64,000 nt of DNA, taken from contig JAHLWS010000052.1 of the NCBI GenBank assembly GCA_019057795.1, positions 1 through 64,000 on the forward strand, given 5' to 3'. The notes beneath the pieces were generated by a model. It had not been told where the DNA came from, did no database searches, and saw only the letters and a list, made by a program, of their open reading frames with translations. Numbering within the stretch: position 1 is the first letter of the stretch; each line of letters starts with the position of its first letter. This document shows positions 1 through 7,657 of this stretch, piece by piece. Origin of the DNA: Promethearchaeota archaeon (GTDB lineage Archaea > Asgardarchaeota > Lokiarchaeia > Sigyniarchaeales > SOKP01). A program made the translations under genes and the position numbers.

Positions 1-408
1 GCATTAAGAAAAGCACTGGTAAAATTTCCGTGGCTTCGCCCAATCCGTAGAATCGTGACTAAATTTTACTATCAATTTCGCCTCTCCCCTGCAAAACGAT
101 GTTCTTTAACCTTCTTATTAGGGCTTGTTTCAGAACGTTGTCATTCTTGGCTTAAAAGTGCCGTAGATACGCTAATAAGGTGTGAAGAACAAATCTTTCG
201 TTTCCAAGTGCTAATTGAGAAATATCCGGCGTTAAAGAACGTTAAGTCGATAAAAGTAGTTGATGAATCGACCATGAGAAAGATTAACAAACTGTATCAA
301 ACGCAGTTCGGGATGCGAACGGTTGAAACTCTGGAGATGAGACTTAAACACTATCTTGAGTGTCCTTTCATTATAGTTCCAAGCGTTTTGGAAGAATTAA
401 AAAGTTAG
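1..408 (+). CDS. unknown protein, 5' end cut by window edge
   Basis: The reading frame is open from base 1 (Ala-Leu-Arg-Lys...) to the TAG at 406-408. It is therefore the C-terminal part of a longer protein, and the GTG at 55 need not be its start. I do not recognise the family. The visible part has a basic, aromatic stretch near the edge, a helical middle and a conserved-looking segment (VVDESTMRKINKLYQTQFGM). It is richer in G+C than its neighbours in places (the first 60 bases), which would fit acquired DNA, but no inverted repeats or integrase motifs are visible. Nothing can be said about function. Confidence 0.45.
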   Translation, partial: ALRKALVKFPWLRPIRRIVTKFYYQFRLSPAKRCSLTFLLGLVSERCHSWLKSAVDTLIRCEEQIFRFQVLIEKYPALKNVKSIKVVDESTMRKINKLYQTQFGMRTVETLEMRLKHYLECPFIIVPSVLEELKS

Positions 409-496
409 CTATTATTCAAAGATCATACTCAATAAAGTTATCAATTTTTTAGCATTAAAACTAAAATTGAAATAATAATTATTAATTTTGAAATAA

Positions 497-1093
497 ATGA
501 AAACAAAAGAAAAAATGAAAAAAGACTTTTCTGGAACATTATTCTTAGTTGTCGGAAACTCTGGTTCGGGTAAAGATTCTATTATCAAAGCTGTATTAGA
601 AAGGTATCCTTCTGATTTAAAAAGTATTCGTCTTACTCAACGATATATTACAAGACCTCCTTCTGAAACCGAAGACAATATATCAATTAAGCCAGGAGAG
701 TTCAGAGAAATGTCAAAACAAGGTAAATTTGCTCTGGAATGGCACATCTATGGTCTTGATTATGGGGTTCCGATAGAAATTGATAGTTGGTTAAAAAATG
801 GGCATCCCGTGCTCGTAAATGTTAGTCGAACAATTGTGAAAGAAGCTTGTGAAATTTATAGAAATTTAAAAATAATCTTTATTGAAGTTCCTTTTGAAAT
901 TACTTTAAAAAGGTTAAAAACCCGCGCCAGAGAGAGCGGAAAAAGATTAGAAGAAAGAATAGAAAGAGCAAAAAAGAATCAGAAATTTCCTGATGCTGAT
1001 TTTATTGTTGATAATTCTGAAAAATTAGAAAATGCAATTAATCAATTTTTAAACTATCTAGTAAGTGTGGTTAGAGGAAAAGAAATATTTTAA
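497..1093 (+). CDS. phnN: PhnN-like ribose 1,5-bisphosphate phosphokinase / guanylate kinase fold
   Basis: A 198-residue P-loop kinase. The Walker A motif is GNSGSGKDS near residues 20-28. The Asp in place of the usual Thr/Ser run (GSGKDS) and the following RYITRPPS motif are typical of PhnN rather than of true guanylate kinase (Gmk). The segments WHIYGLDYGVP and VLVNVSR match the PhnN substrate-binding region. PhnN makes PRPP from ribose 1,5-bisphosphate in phosphonate catabolism. No other phosphonate gene is nearby, so here it may simply feed PRPP or nucleoside salvage. It ends 66 bases before the tRNA gene. The family call is good; the in vivo substrate is inference. Confidence 0.8.
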   Translation: MKTKEKMKKDFSGTLFLVVGNSGSGKDSIIKAVLERYPSDLKSIRLTQRYITRPPSETEDNISIKPGEFREMSKQGKFALEWHIYGLDYGVPIEIDSWLKNGHPVLVNVSRTIVKEACEIYRNLKIIFIEVPFEITLKRLKTRARESGKRLEERIERAKKNQKFPDADFIVDNSEKLENAINQFLNYLVSVVRGKEIF

Positions 1094-1133
1094 ATTAACA
1101 AAGAACAAATTTTTTTAGAAAGGAAGATTAATT

Positions 1134-1140
1134 TTTATAA
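1134..1140 (+). promoter_or_regulatory. possible TATA box for tRNA-His
   Basis: TTTATAA lies about 19-25 bases before the tRNA 5' end in a T-rich stretch. Archaeal box A elements sit about 25 bases upstream of the transcript start, so the position is acceptable. AT-rich DNA makes such matches common. Confidence 0.3.
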
Positions 1141-1191
1141 CTTAATAAAAAAAATCATGGCTCGGGTCGTATAGTGGTTAGTATTGGGGAC

Positions 1192-1221
1192 AAATCTTGA
1201 GATTCTTTCGAGAATCCCCAC
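1192..1221 (+). other. tRNA-His intron 1, position 32/33
   Basis: Exon GGGG 1186-1189 pairs with intron CCCC 1216-1219 as the central helix. The bulges are AC|A (1190-1192) and AC|T (1220-1222). The intron closes on itself through a helix around 1193-1200 with 1208-1215 (one A-A mismatch, one G-U). The site is not the usual archaeal 37/38 position. Confidence 0.85.
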
Positions 1222-1234
1222 TGTGAATCCCTAG

Positions 1235-1265
1235 AAATACAAGGGAATTCTCTTGTATTGGGGAA
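1235..1265 (+). other. tRNA-His intron 2, variable loop (45/46)
   Basis: Exon CCCT 1229-1232 pairs with intron GGGG 1260-1263 (one G-U). The bulges are AG|A (1233-1235) and AA|A (1264-1266). The inner stem is eight perfect pairs, AATACAAG 1236-1243 with CTTGTATT 1252-1259. Confidence 0.85.
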
Positions 1266-1278
1266 AGGGGGGTTCAAT

Positions 1279-1308
1279 GTATTGTTGAATTTCTCAGCAG
1301 TATGAAAA
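1279..1308 (+). other. tRNA-His intron 3, T loop (59/60)
   Basis: Exon TTCA 1273-1276 pairs with intron TGAA 1303-1306. The bulges are AT|G (1277-1279) and AA|T (1307-1309). The inner helix runs 1280-1288 with 1294-1302 in nine continuous pairs, two of them G-U. It interrupts the T loop itself. Confidence 0.85.
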
Positions 1309-1345
1309 TCCCCCTCCGAGCCCTCTTATAATTAATAAATTCAAC

Positions 1346-1367
1346 TTTTTTACTTACCGTCTTTTTT
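1346..1367 (+). terminator. T-run terminators after tRNA-His
   Basis: Two runs of six T (1346-1351 and 1362-1367) lie 24-45 bases past the tRNA 3' end. Archaeal RNA polymerase commonly stops at such runs without a hairpin. Confidence 0.35.
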
Positions 1368-1445
1368 ATAACCTATAAAGTAGAAAATTAATATCTTTTA
1401 GTTAATTTACTTATTCAATTTTAGGATGGGGATTTATTTAATATC

Positions 1446-1898
1446 ATGGTTGAATTAGATCCAGACAAACTTCGAGATGTGCCAGGATGGAAAAATGCAC
1501 CTATTCACATATGTATGGATGCAGATTATCGAGGGTTAACTTTTTGCTGTAAACCAGGATTTTCTCTAACTTTTGGTTTTAAATGTAAGAGAGATGAAAC
1601 ATTAAAAGAGTTGGGGATAAGTCAAGAAGATTTTATTAAAATAAAGGAAGAGTTTTCAAAAGAGAATGACTGGGATTCTGATTTAGTTTGTTTTGGATCT
1701 ATTTCGTATTGCTGTATGCGAAGAGGAGGTTGCCCTAGAAGAGATCCTGCCTTAGAAGGGAGATATCCCGATAAAACTAAAGAAGAGTATATGAAAATAT
1801 ATTACGAAAAAAAAAAGCAATTAGCGAAAAAGATATTAGAATCGGTAAAAGATCCTCAAAATAAGAAAAAAGTTAGACCGTATTTGGATTTATTTTAA
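1446..1898 (+). CDS. cysteine-rich protein related to methanogenesis marker 9
   Basis: 150 residues with ten Cys in a pattern suggesting a metal or Fe-S site: FCC near residue 38, a lone Cys in FKCKRD, CFGSISYCCMRRGGCPRRD near 82-100. The openings DVPGWKNAPIH and YRGLTFCCKPG recall the archaeal methanogenesis marker protein 9 family, whose biochemical role is unknown to me. This protein appears to be that domain alone, with a Lys-rich tail. It stands between the tRNA and a DHH phosphoesterase on the same strand, 65 bases before the latter. The family link is from memory of motifs and is moderate. Confidence 0.55.
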   Translation: MVELDPDKLRDVPGWKNAPIHICMDADYRGLTFCCKPGFSLTFGFKCKRDETLKELGISQEDFIKIKEEFSKENDWDSDLVCFGSISYCCMRRGGCPRRDPALEGRYPDKTKEEYMKIYYEKKKQLAKKILESVKDPQNKKKVRPYLDLF

Positions 1899-1963
1899 GT
1901 TAAAATTTAAAAAACATCTTTACTCTTTTAATTTAATAAATTTTATTGAGAACTTAACTAAGA

Positions 1964-2914
1964 ATGATCGTTTCTATTACCCATGAACATGATCTCGATG
2001 GATTGGGGTCACAAGCAATCATTCAACGATATTTCAATTTAAACAAAGAAATTCATCCAGATGAGATCAGATTTTTTTACGCTCATTACATTGATTTCGT
2101 TGAAAAAATTAGCAATATCTTAGATTCAGAATCTCTCCCTTCACAACTAATAATTTCTGATATAGGCTTTAACGAAGATTTTGTAGATTTGTTCTCTATT
2201 TTCAAAAATGCGAAAAAACAAGGATGTAAGATATTATGGTTCGATCATCACATTGTAGACGATTTAATAAAAAAAAAACTAAGAAATTTAGTTCACATTT
2301 ACTCAAATGACACTAAAAAATGTGCTGCTGAAATCATTAGAGATTATTATTTACCAGATGACCCCATAGCATCAAAAATTGCTGAATTTGCCAGAGACAC
2401 TGATTTTAGGACGGATATATATAAATTAGCGTCAGATTTGCAGTTAATTATCGGTTTTAACCGTGGAGCTCATAACGATCAAAATAAACATAGAATAGTT
2501 GAATTATTATCTCAAGGCGATTTTGAGAATTCTTGGTTTAGTTCCCAACTAAAGATTTTAAAAAAATGGCACGAAGATGAGTCTAATTTCGCTTTAAATC
2601 ACGCTAAATCTATTCCGATGGAATCTTTTGGTAAAATAATTATTTCATGGGCAAAAATTGGCGGAGGAAAAATAACCTATTTATTGAAAGAGAAATTTCC
2701 CGAAGCAAAAGCTCGTATTGGGATTGATACTCGACACAATGAAATTATTATCCATAGCGATTTTATTAACTGTAGGGATTTTGCGAGGACCTTTAAAGGA
2801 GGAGGTCATAAAGTTCGAGCTGGGTTTAAATATCCACAAATCTTCGAAAAGCCTAATGTATTGAACGCTGTCTTTATTGAAAGTATAAAAGAGAGTTTTC
2901 TTAAACAGACTTAG
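1964..2914 (+). CDS. DHH/DHHA1 family phosphoesterase
   Basis: 316 residues. The N-terminal motif EHDLDGLGS (residues 8-16) stands for the first Asp metal ligands of the family, LIISDIGFN near 62-70 for the second, and WFDHH near 94-98 is the DHH signature. The C-terminal DHHA1 nucleic-acid binding motif GGGHKVRAGF is near 279-288. Relatives include oligoribonuclease/pAp phosphatase NrnA, RecJ-like exonucleases and cyclic-dinucleotide phosphodiesterases. No RecJ core extensions or CBS/TrkA domains are present, so a short NrnA-like hydrolase acting on small nucleotides or RNA ends is most likely. It ends facing the leftward VOC gene. Confidence 0.85.
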   Translation: MIVSITHEHDLDGLGSQAIIQRYFNLNKEIHPDEIRFFYAHYIDFVEKISNILDSESLPSQLIISDIGFNEDFVDLFSIFKNAKKQGCKILWFDHHIVDDLIKKKLRNLVHIYSNDTKKCAAEIIRDYYLPDDPIASKIAEFARDTDFRTDIYKLASDLQLIIGFNRGAHNDQNKHRIVELLSQGDFENSWFSSQLKILKKWHEDESNFALNHAKSIPMESFGKIIISWAKIGGGKITYLLKEKFPEAKARIGIDTRHNEIIIHSDFINCRDFARTFKGGGHKVRAGFKYPQIFEKPNVLNAVFIESIKESFLKQT

Positions 2915-2919
2915 TTAAC

Positions 2920-2928
2920 TTTTTTTTT
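2920..2928 (+). terminator. T-run terminator after DHH gene
   Basis: A run of nine T begins six bases past the stop codon of the DHH gene, before the convergent VOC gene. Confidence 0.4.
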
Positions 2929-2967
2929 AACTTTAGATGATAAATTCTACTTTCTTTATAGCTATCG

Positions 2968-3384
2968 TTAGTATGTGTTAATATTGCCAATAACTTTGCC
3001 TTCCGAATCCGTTTTAAAGATTCCTTTACTAGTATCAAGAAGAATTAATTTATTCCCCCAAGGATCTTTTACTATAACACATTTTCCTATGGAAATTTCG
3101 AAGGGGGCGGTTATAATAGATCCACCTGCATTCACAAATCGCTTAGCGGCAATTTCAGCCGAATCAACAGTGAGATCCACCTCAAATTCATCAGGTTCTG
3201 TGTGTATCACCAATTCTGCCTTACTCTCGGGAATTCGTAAACCAACACTAGGTTCTGTGCGCCAAATAAGTTCATGGCCAAGGGAGTCTCTATAAAATTT
3301 AAGGCCAGATTCAAGATCTGAAACGGGTATCCTAATGCAATCTACTTTTCGAATTAAGCTCTTTTTTTCTGATTCATCAACCAT
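2968..3384 (-). CDS. VOC (glyoxalase/bleomycin-resistance fold) protein
   Basis: 138 residues of one vicinal-oxygen-chelate module pair: an N-terminal half beginning KVDCIRIPVSDLESGLKFYRD (residues 13-33) and a C-terminal half ending KDPWGNKLILLD (near 107-118). These are the two classic landmarks of the fold. A metal-binding His/Glu set is not clearly complete. The substrate cannot be told. Its first codons and about 55 bases upstream are repeated, diverged, at 7563-7633. Confidence 0.8.
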   Translation of the reverse strand: MVDESEKKSLIRKVDCIRIPVSDLESGLKFYRDSLGHELIWRTEPSVGLRIPESKAELVIHTEPDEFEVDLTVDSAEIAAKRFVNAGGSIITAPFEISIGKCVIVKDPWGNKLILLDTSKGIFKTDSEGKVIGNINTY

Positions 3385-3440
3385 TTTATCATCTTATTGA
3401 ATAATTATAATGGATATAATATTGAGATGTTAATTAGAAT
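3376..3440. repeat. gene-start/upstream repeat, copy A
   Basis: This stretch covers the first codons of the VOC gene and its upstream region. It aligns with 7563-7633 over its whole length with scattered substitutions and one four-base gap plus small end shifts. The shared ends are ATCAACCATTTTA and GAATTAGAAT or TTAATTAGAAT. Confidence 0.6.
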
Positions 3441-3905
3441 CTCTTGGATTAGCAAGTCATTATGCAACTCTTCAATTAAATTATACTATCAAAGTTGATT
3501 TCTGAGATTAAAAAACATATTCAATGTCATTAAATCAAGTTGATAATTTCTTAACTATGGATTTCTTTTTTCTGTTATAATTTCTATAAAATTCCATTTT
3601 TTCTTAAATTAGTGATTAATTCCTTTCTTTTATTTAAATAAATACCTATTTAATGAAAAAATTTTTAATTAAAGTTGATTTATATTTTTTAGTTAGTAAA
3701 TTAACTATCCCAAATGTTTCGTGAATTTATAAAATTCACCGATGATTTTATTCATAATCTTAAAACACCCTAAATCATTGATCATATAGCTTAAAGGATT
3801 AATGAATTTAATTAAATTTTTCGTGTAGTAATGTAAAAACATTTCTTAATTAAATAATAAAGGTTTTAGTTATACCTAACAAGTTTAAAAAGGAGGCATA
3901 GAAAA
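3385..3905. other. 521-base intergenic region upstream of the inositol operon
   Basis: No ORF of gene quality. It holds the divergent promoters of the VOC gene (left) and the inositol operon (right), repeat copy A (3376-3440) at its left end, an 8-bp perfect hairpin at 3721-3739, and the Shine-Dalgarno AGGAGG at 3891-3896. The rest is plain AT-rich sequence in which I see nothing else. Confidence 0.6.
3721..3739. repeat. intergenic hairpin
   Basis: GTGAATTT and AAATTCAC form a perfect 8-bp stem around a three-base loop. It lies 167 bases before the operon start codon, so it could be an operator or leader element. No T-run follows directly. Confidence 0.4.
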
Positions 3906-4721
3906 ATGGAGGGATTAATCCTTGCAGCTGGTTGTTCTAGTCGATTTAATTCAACGGATAATGCATTTAAAAAATATTTATTAAAAGTAAATAATTCGAA
4001 TATTCTAAGTTATATTATTACTGGAATGATTAAAACTGGAATTAGTAAAATCAATATTATAGCTAGTAAAATTTCAAATAAATCAAAATATAAACAAATT
4101 CTCTTAAATTCCATAGGAGAACTAGGAATTGATTTTAAAAATTTTAAATTAAATATAATTGAAAATAGAACTCCAAAAAGGGAAAACGGTTATAGTCTTT
4201 TTTTAGGTTTAAATGCAATCTCCTCTGAATATACATTATTATCAATGGCAGACCACATTTTCTCAGAAAACATTTTTTCTCAATTGGTAATGAACTATCA
4301 CAGATATGATATTCTCTTAGCTACAGATCCCATACATTTAAAAGACCCTTATAAATTAGAAGATGCTACTAAAATATACGGATTTAATTCTTTTATTACC
4401 AATATTGGTAAAGAGATACCTAAATATAACCGATTAGATATGGGAGCTTTTCTATTAAGGACGAAAGCTATTCGTAATATTTGTCAGGAAATAAAATTAA
4501 ATACTTATAAATTTGGAGTAACAAATGTTATTCTTTTAGCTATTGAATCAGGACTTAATGTAAGTTATTTTGATTTTCCAAATGTCTTTTGGTTAGATGT
4601 AGATAATCCTTCTATATATCATCAATTAAAAGAATGTTTTCGCGAATCTTCTAATTTACATCCTTTTGGTTTATTCCCTCAAAAACATACCTTTTATAAA
4701 GATAAAAAAGAAAAAACGTGA
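3906..4721 (+). CDS. CTP:inositol-1-phosphate cytidylyltransferase (IPCT-like)
   Basis: 271 residues of a GT-A type nucleotidyltransferase: GLILAAGCSSRF at residues 3-14 (nucleotide loop), K near 23 for the phosphate, MADHI near 116-120 where the metal Asp sits, and a late NRLDMGAF motif near 177-184. These match archaeal IPCT, which makes CDP-inositol. The call is strengthened by the two following genes, a CDP-alcohol phosphotransferase and inositol-phosphate synthase. The start has a strong Shine-Dalgarno (AGGAGG, nine bases before ATG), the best ribosome site in the operon. The stop overlaps the next start by four bases. Confidence 0.8.
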   Translation: MEGLILAAGCSSRFNSTDNAFKKYLLKVNNSNILSYIITGMIKTGISKINIIASKISNKSKYKQILLNSIGELGIDFKNFKLNIIENRTPKRENGYSLFLGLNAISSEYTLLSMADHIFSENIFSQLVMNYHRYDILLATDPIHLKDPYKLEDATKIYGFNSFITNIGKEIPKYNRLDMGAFLLRTKAIRNICQEIKLNTYKFGVTNVILLAIESGLNVSYFDFPNVFWLDVDNPSIYHQLKECFRESSNLHPFGLFPQKHTFYKDKKEKT

Positions 4722-6109
4722 AGAATATGAAAGTGCTACAGAATTATATTCAAAATATGAGAAAAAGTCAAAATATAGATAATATAATGGGTATTATTTT
4801 TTTACCAAAAAATCCATTATTTTTCAAAAATCAACCTTTTTATATAAAAAAATTATGTGGAGTTTCGATTTTAGAAAGAAATATTAATGTTTTAATTAAA
4901 AATGGAATAAGAGATATATTTATTTTATCAGAAAGTTCAGTAGATTTTAATAATGAAATGAATTTTGATAGTAAGAACTTTGTAAGAATCATAAAGATTA
5001 GCTATCTTCATCATGTTAAAGAACATTTTAATCAAAAGAAATTAATTAATTCTATGAAATACATTGCCGTTGTTTTAGATGGTGGAGTTTTAATCGATGA
5101 TAGAATTGTTTCTTCATTATTAAATTATGGAGAAGATATTATATTCATAAAAGGTAATAATATTCATTCAAACCATACGGATAAAAATCGATCTAATATT
5201 TTAGGAGGTAAAATCAACCTTAGATCCAACGAATATATTTTTGAAAAAAAGATAGGTTCTTTTCATGACTTTTTCAATTCTTTAATATTTAATAAAACAA
5301 TCTATCATTCCTCAGATGAGATTTCTACCTATGAACCAGATATGAGAACAGATGTACCTCTTTATATTTATTCATTTCGTGATTATCAAGATTTTAAGTC
5401 CGCTAAAAAGTTTCTTGTAAAAAGAACACAAAAGGGAACATTGGACTTAATTGCATGGTATTTTAATAGACATTTTGAAAATATTTTTGTTTATCTATTT
5501 GCTGATACTAAAATAACCGCCAATCATATTACGATACTTGTAAATATATTAGGATATTTTGTCTTATTCTTATTTTTAATACAATATTGGTGGATTGGTC
5601 TTTTTCTATTAATTTTAGTAAACATTCTTGATGGAGTTGACGGTAAACTAGCTCGTTTAAAAAACCAAGAGAGTACAGTTGGTCATATTGAACATTCATT
5701 TGATCAATTATATGAACAGGCAATATATGTAGGTATAGGTCTTACCTCGTACTTTATAATTGATCAATTTTTTGTCATTATAACATTAATTATAATGCTA
5801 CTTTCTGATTCATTCAATCGGCATTGTTCAATGCAGTATAAAGAAGTAATGAAAATAACTTTGGCAGATAGCAGTAAATTTGATCAATTATTTAGAAAAT
5901 TTGATGGAAGAAGAAATATATTTACTCTTCATATCTTGATTTTTGGAATTTTTGGTCATTTTGAATTTGTTATTTTTTCAATTTGTATTCACGCAATCAT
6001 CACAAGTATAATTTATTCTATTCAAGCAATTAAACACATGAAGAAAGTGGATAACTTGATTATTAATAAAATTACAAAAAACTTTAAAGAGGGATCTTTC
6101 AATGAGTAA
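4718..6109 (+). CDS. CDP-alcohol phosphotransferase with degenerate nucleotidyltransferase domain (DIPP-synthase-like)
   Basis: 463 residues. Residues 1-230 look like a nucleotidyltransferase shell (IMGIIFLPKNP, VSILERNINVLIKNGI) without the Gly-rich loop. The C-terminal half carries the CDP-alcohol phosphotransferase motif DGVDGKLAR near 303-311, followed by GHIEHSFD, where one of the four usual Asp is Glu. Several membrane helices surround it. In Archaeoglobus-type enzymes one protein has both an active IPCT and this domain; here the active IPCT is the separate upstream gene and the fused copy appears dead. The product could be di-myo-inositol phosphate or an inositol lipid built from CDP-inositol. 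Start GTG 4718; an ATG nine bases later is also possible. Confidence 0.8.
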   Translation: MKNMKVLQNYIQNMRKSQNIDNIMGIIFLPKNPLFFKNQPFYIKKLCGVSILERNINVLIKNGIRDIFILSESSVDFNNEMNFDSKNFVRIIKISYLHHVKEHFNQKKLINSMKYIAVVLDGGVLIDDRIVSSLLNYGEDIIFIKGNNIHSNHTDKNRSNILGGKINLRSNEYIFEKKIGSFHDFFNSLIFNKTIYHSSDEISTYEPDMRTDVPLYIYSFRDYQDFKSAKKFLVKRTQKGTLDLIAWYFNRHFENIFVYLFADTKITANHITILVNILGYFVLFLFLIQYWWIGLFLLILVNILDGVDGKLARLKNQESTVGHIEHSFDQLYEQAIYVGIGLTSYFIIDQFFVIITLIIMLLSDSFNRHCSMQYKEVMKITLADSSKFDQLFRKFDGRRNIFTLHILIFGIFGHFEFVIFSICIHAIITSIIYSIQAIKHMKKVDNLIINKITKNFKEGSFNE

Positions 6110-7259
6110 AATTAAAATTGCAGTTGCTGGACTTGGTAATTGTGCTTGTTCACTAATTCAAGGTCTTGAATACTATAAAAGTAAGAATCAAGACAATTGT
6201 ATTGGTTTAATGCATTGGGACATAGGGGGTTATAAGCCAGGAGATATTGAGGTTGTTGCCGCATTTGACATAGATCAAAGAAAAGTGGGAAAGGATGTTG
6301 CAGAAGCCATTTTTCAAACACCTAATTGTACTAAGATATTTTGCAGAGAAATTCCAAAGACCAACATTATCGTTAAAATGGGAAGAGTTTTAGATAGTAT
6401 TGCGGAGCATATGAAAGATTATGATGATAATTATACTTTTGTTTTATCTTCTCAAAAAGAATCTACAATGGAAGAATTAGTTCACGAACTTAAAAAATCT
6501 AAAGCGGATATGTTTATAAATTATTTACCAGTTGGTTCTGAAAAAGCTGCTAAATTTTACGCTGAAAGTGCTTTAGAAGCTGAAGTGGGTTTTATAAATT
6601 GTATTCCTGTCTTCATTGCTAGTGATCCTGAATGGAGCATCAAATTCGAAAAGAAAGGAATCCCAATAATCGGAGATGATATCAAATCTCAGATAGGAGC
6701 TACTATAGTTCACCGTGTTTTAACTAATCTTTTCAAAAAGAGAGGAGTAAAGCTAATGCGAACATATCAACTCAATACAGGAGGAAACACAGACTTTCTT
6801 AATATGCTTGATAGAAGTAGGTTAATCTCTAAAAAAATATCTAAGACTGAAGCTGTTCAATCACAAACAGCAGTTCGTTTAAGCAATGAAAATATTCATA
6901 TAGGCCCAAGTGACTGGGTTCCTTGGCAAAAAGATAATAAACTCAGTTTTATCCGAATGGAAGGTAATATTTTTGGAGATATTCCCATTAACCTCGAACT
7001 ACGCCTTTCAGTTGAGGATTCACCAAATTCTGCAGGGATTGTAATAGATGCTATAAGATGCTGTAAACTAGCACTTGATAGAAATGAAGGTGGGGTTTTA
7101 TATTATCCTTCTGCATACTTTACAAAACACCCTCCAATACAATACACCGATGATGAGGCATATCGCTTAACAGAAGAGTTCATCAATGGAAACTTGGATA
7201 CCGCTAAACACTCAATTAAAAAAGCGGTCAAATTAAATGAACAAGGTACCAATAACTAA
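6102..7259 (+). CDS. inositol-1-phosphate synthase (archaeal MIPS)
   Basis: 385 residues. It has an N-terminal Rossmann motif, VAGLGNCACS near residues 8-17, then the family signatures HWDIGGYKPGD near 39-49 and NTGGNTDFLNMLD near 225-237. The enzyme converts glucose 6-phosphate to myo-inositol phosphate with bound NAD. It overlaps the upstream gene by eight bases and has a GAGGGAT ribosome site, so it is the last gene of a translationally coupled inositol operon and supplies the substrate for the two upstream enzymes. Confidence 0.92.
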   Translation: MSKIKIAVAGLGNCACSLIQGLEYYKSKNQDNCIGLMHWDIGGYKPGDIEVVAAFDIDQRKVGKDVAEAIFQTPNCTKIFCREIPKTNIIVKMGRVLDSIAEHMKDYDDNYTFVLSSQKESTMEELVHELKKSKADMFINYLPVGSEKAAKFYAESALEAEVGFINCIPVFIASDPEWSIKFEKKGIPIIGDDIKSQIGATIVHRVLTNLFKKRGVKLMRTYQLNTGGNTDFLNMLDRSRLISKKISKTEAVQSQTAVRLSNENIHIGPSDWVPWQKDNKLSFIRMEGNIFGDIPINLELRLSVEDSPNSAGIVIDAIRCCKLALDRNEGGVLYYPSAYFTKHPPIQYTDDEAYRLTEEFINGNLDTAKHSIKKAVKLNEQGTNN

Positions 7260-7445
7260 TAACAAATAAATCTTTTTTTTTCTATAATATTATAATATGG
7301 GTGAGCTCTTAGATTCAATTAGTGTTTTTTACAATTTAAAAAACAATTATTATAAGGTTGATATATGAAATAAATATCTTATATCTCAAATCGTTATTTT
7401 CTACACGAATTTATTAGAAAATTTCTCTTTTATATATTTAATTTT

Positions 7446-7571
7446 CTATATTATTAAATATCCATCAATTATATTCCCGAATGGATAAAATTGAACTTTA
7501 TTCCCGATAAAATCTTCAGTTCCCTTTTGATTCTTCCTATAAATTTCTCGGCGATGATATACATCAACCAT
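7446..7571 (-). pseudogene. short ORF behind a duplicated VOC gene start
   Basis: ATG at 7571 opens 41 codons (starting Met-Val-Asp, as does the VOC gene) and stops at TAG 7446-7448. Only the start and upstream DNA resemble the VOC gene; after codon 3 the protein is not recognisably related. It could be a remnant of a rearranged copy or a small gene driven by a copied promoter. Confidence 0.35.
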
Positions 7572-7633
7572 TTTACCATCTCATTAAAAAATAATAATAG
7601 ATTTGAATATAATATTCAGGTATGAATTAGAAT
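7563..7633. repeat. gene-start/upstream repeat, copy B
   Basis: Diverged copy of 3376-3440, same orientation, including the leftward ATG and the region upstream of it. Confidence 0.6.
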
Positions 7634-7657
7634 AGCATTATTTGATATATAAAAGGG

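Larger units (their letters stand above)
1159..1322 (+). tRNA. tRNA-His (GUG) with three BHB introns
   Basis: The acceptor stem pairs 1160-1166 (GCTCGGG) with 1315-1321 (TCCGAGC). The extra 5' G at 1159 faces C73 at 1322, the G-1:C73 identity pair of tRNA-His. The D arm is 1169-1184. The anticodon stem is GGGGA 1186-1190 with TCCCT 1228-1232, and the spliced loop is C-TGTG-AA with anticodon GTG at 1223-1225. The T stem is GGGGG 1268-1272 with CCCCC 1310-1314, and the spliced T loop is TTCAATT. Removing introns at 1192-1221, 1235-1265 and 1279-1308 (30, 31 and 30 bases) leaves a normal 73-nucleotide molecule with a four-base variable loop. Each junction forms a bulge-helix-bulge with a 4-bp central helix and two 3-base bulges. 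CCA is not encoded. Confidence 0.92.

Noticed and set aside
1..408. Insertion-sequence transposase
   Set aside because: The composition hints at acquired DNA but no DDE or Tyr/Ser recombinase motif or terminal inverted repeat can be seen.
497..1093. Guanylate kinase (Gmk)
   Set aside because: The GSGKDS loop, RYITRPPS and VLVNVSR segments fit PhnN better than Gmk.
1200..1216. CTTTCGA loop resembling a tRNA-Glu (UUC) anticodon loop
   Set aside because: It lies inside the first intron of tRNA-His; no seven-base loop with a five-base stem can be formed there, whereas GTG at 1223-1225 fits the spliced anticodon arm and the G-1:C73 pair.
2975..3295. Rightward reading frame over the VOC gene
   Set aside because: It is the antisense of a clear VOC protein and has no motif of its own; the same holds for other long opposite-strand frames over Hsp20, the Fe-S gene and the acyl-CoA synthetase.
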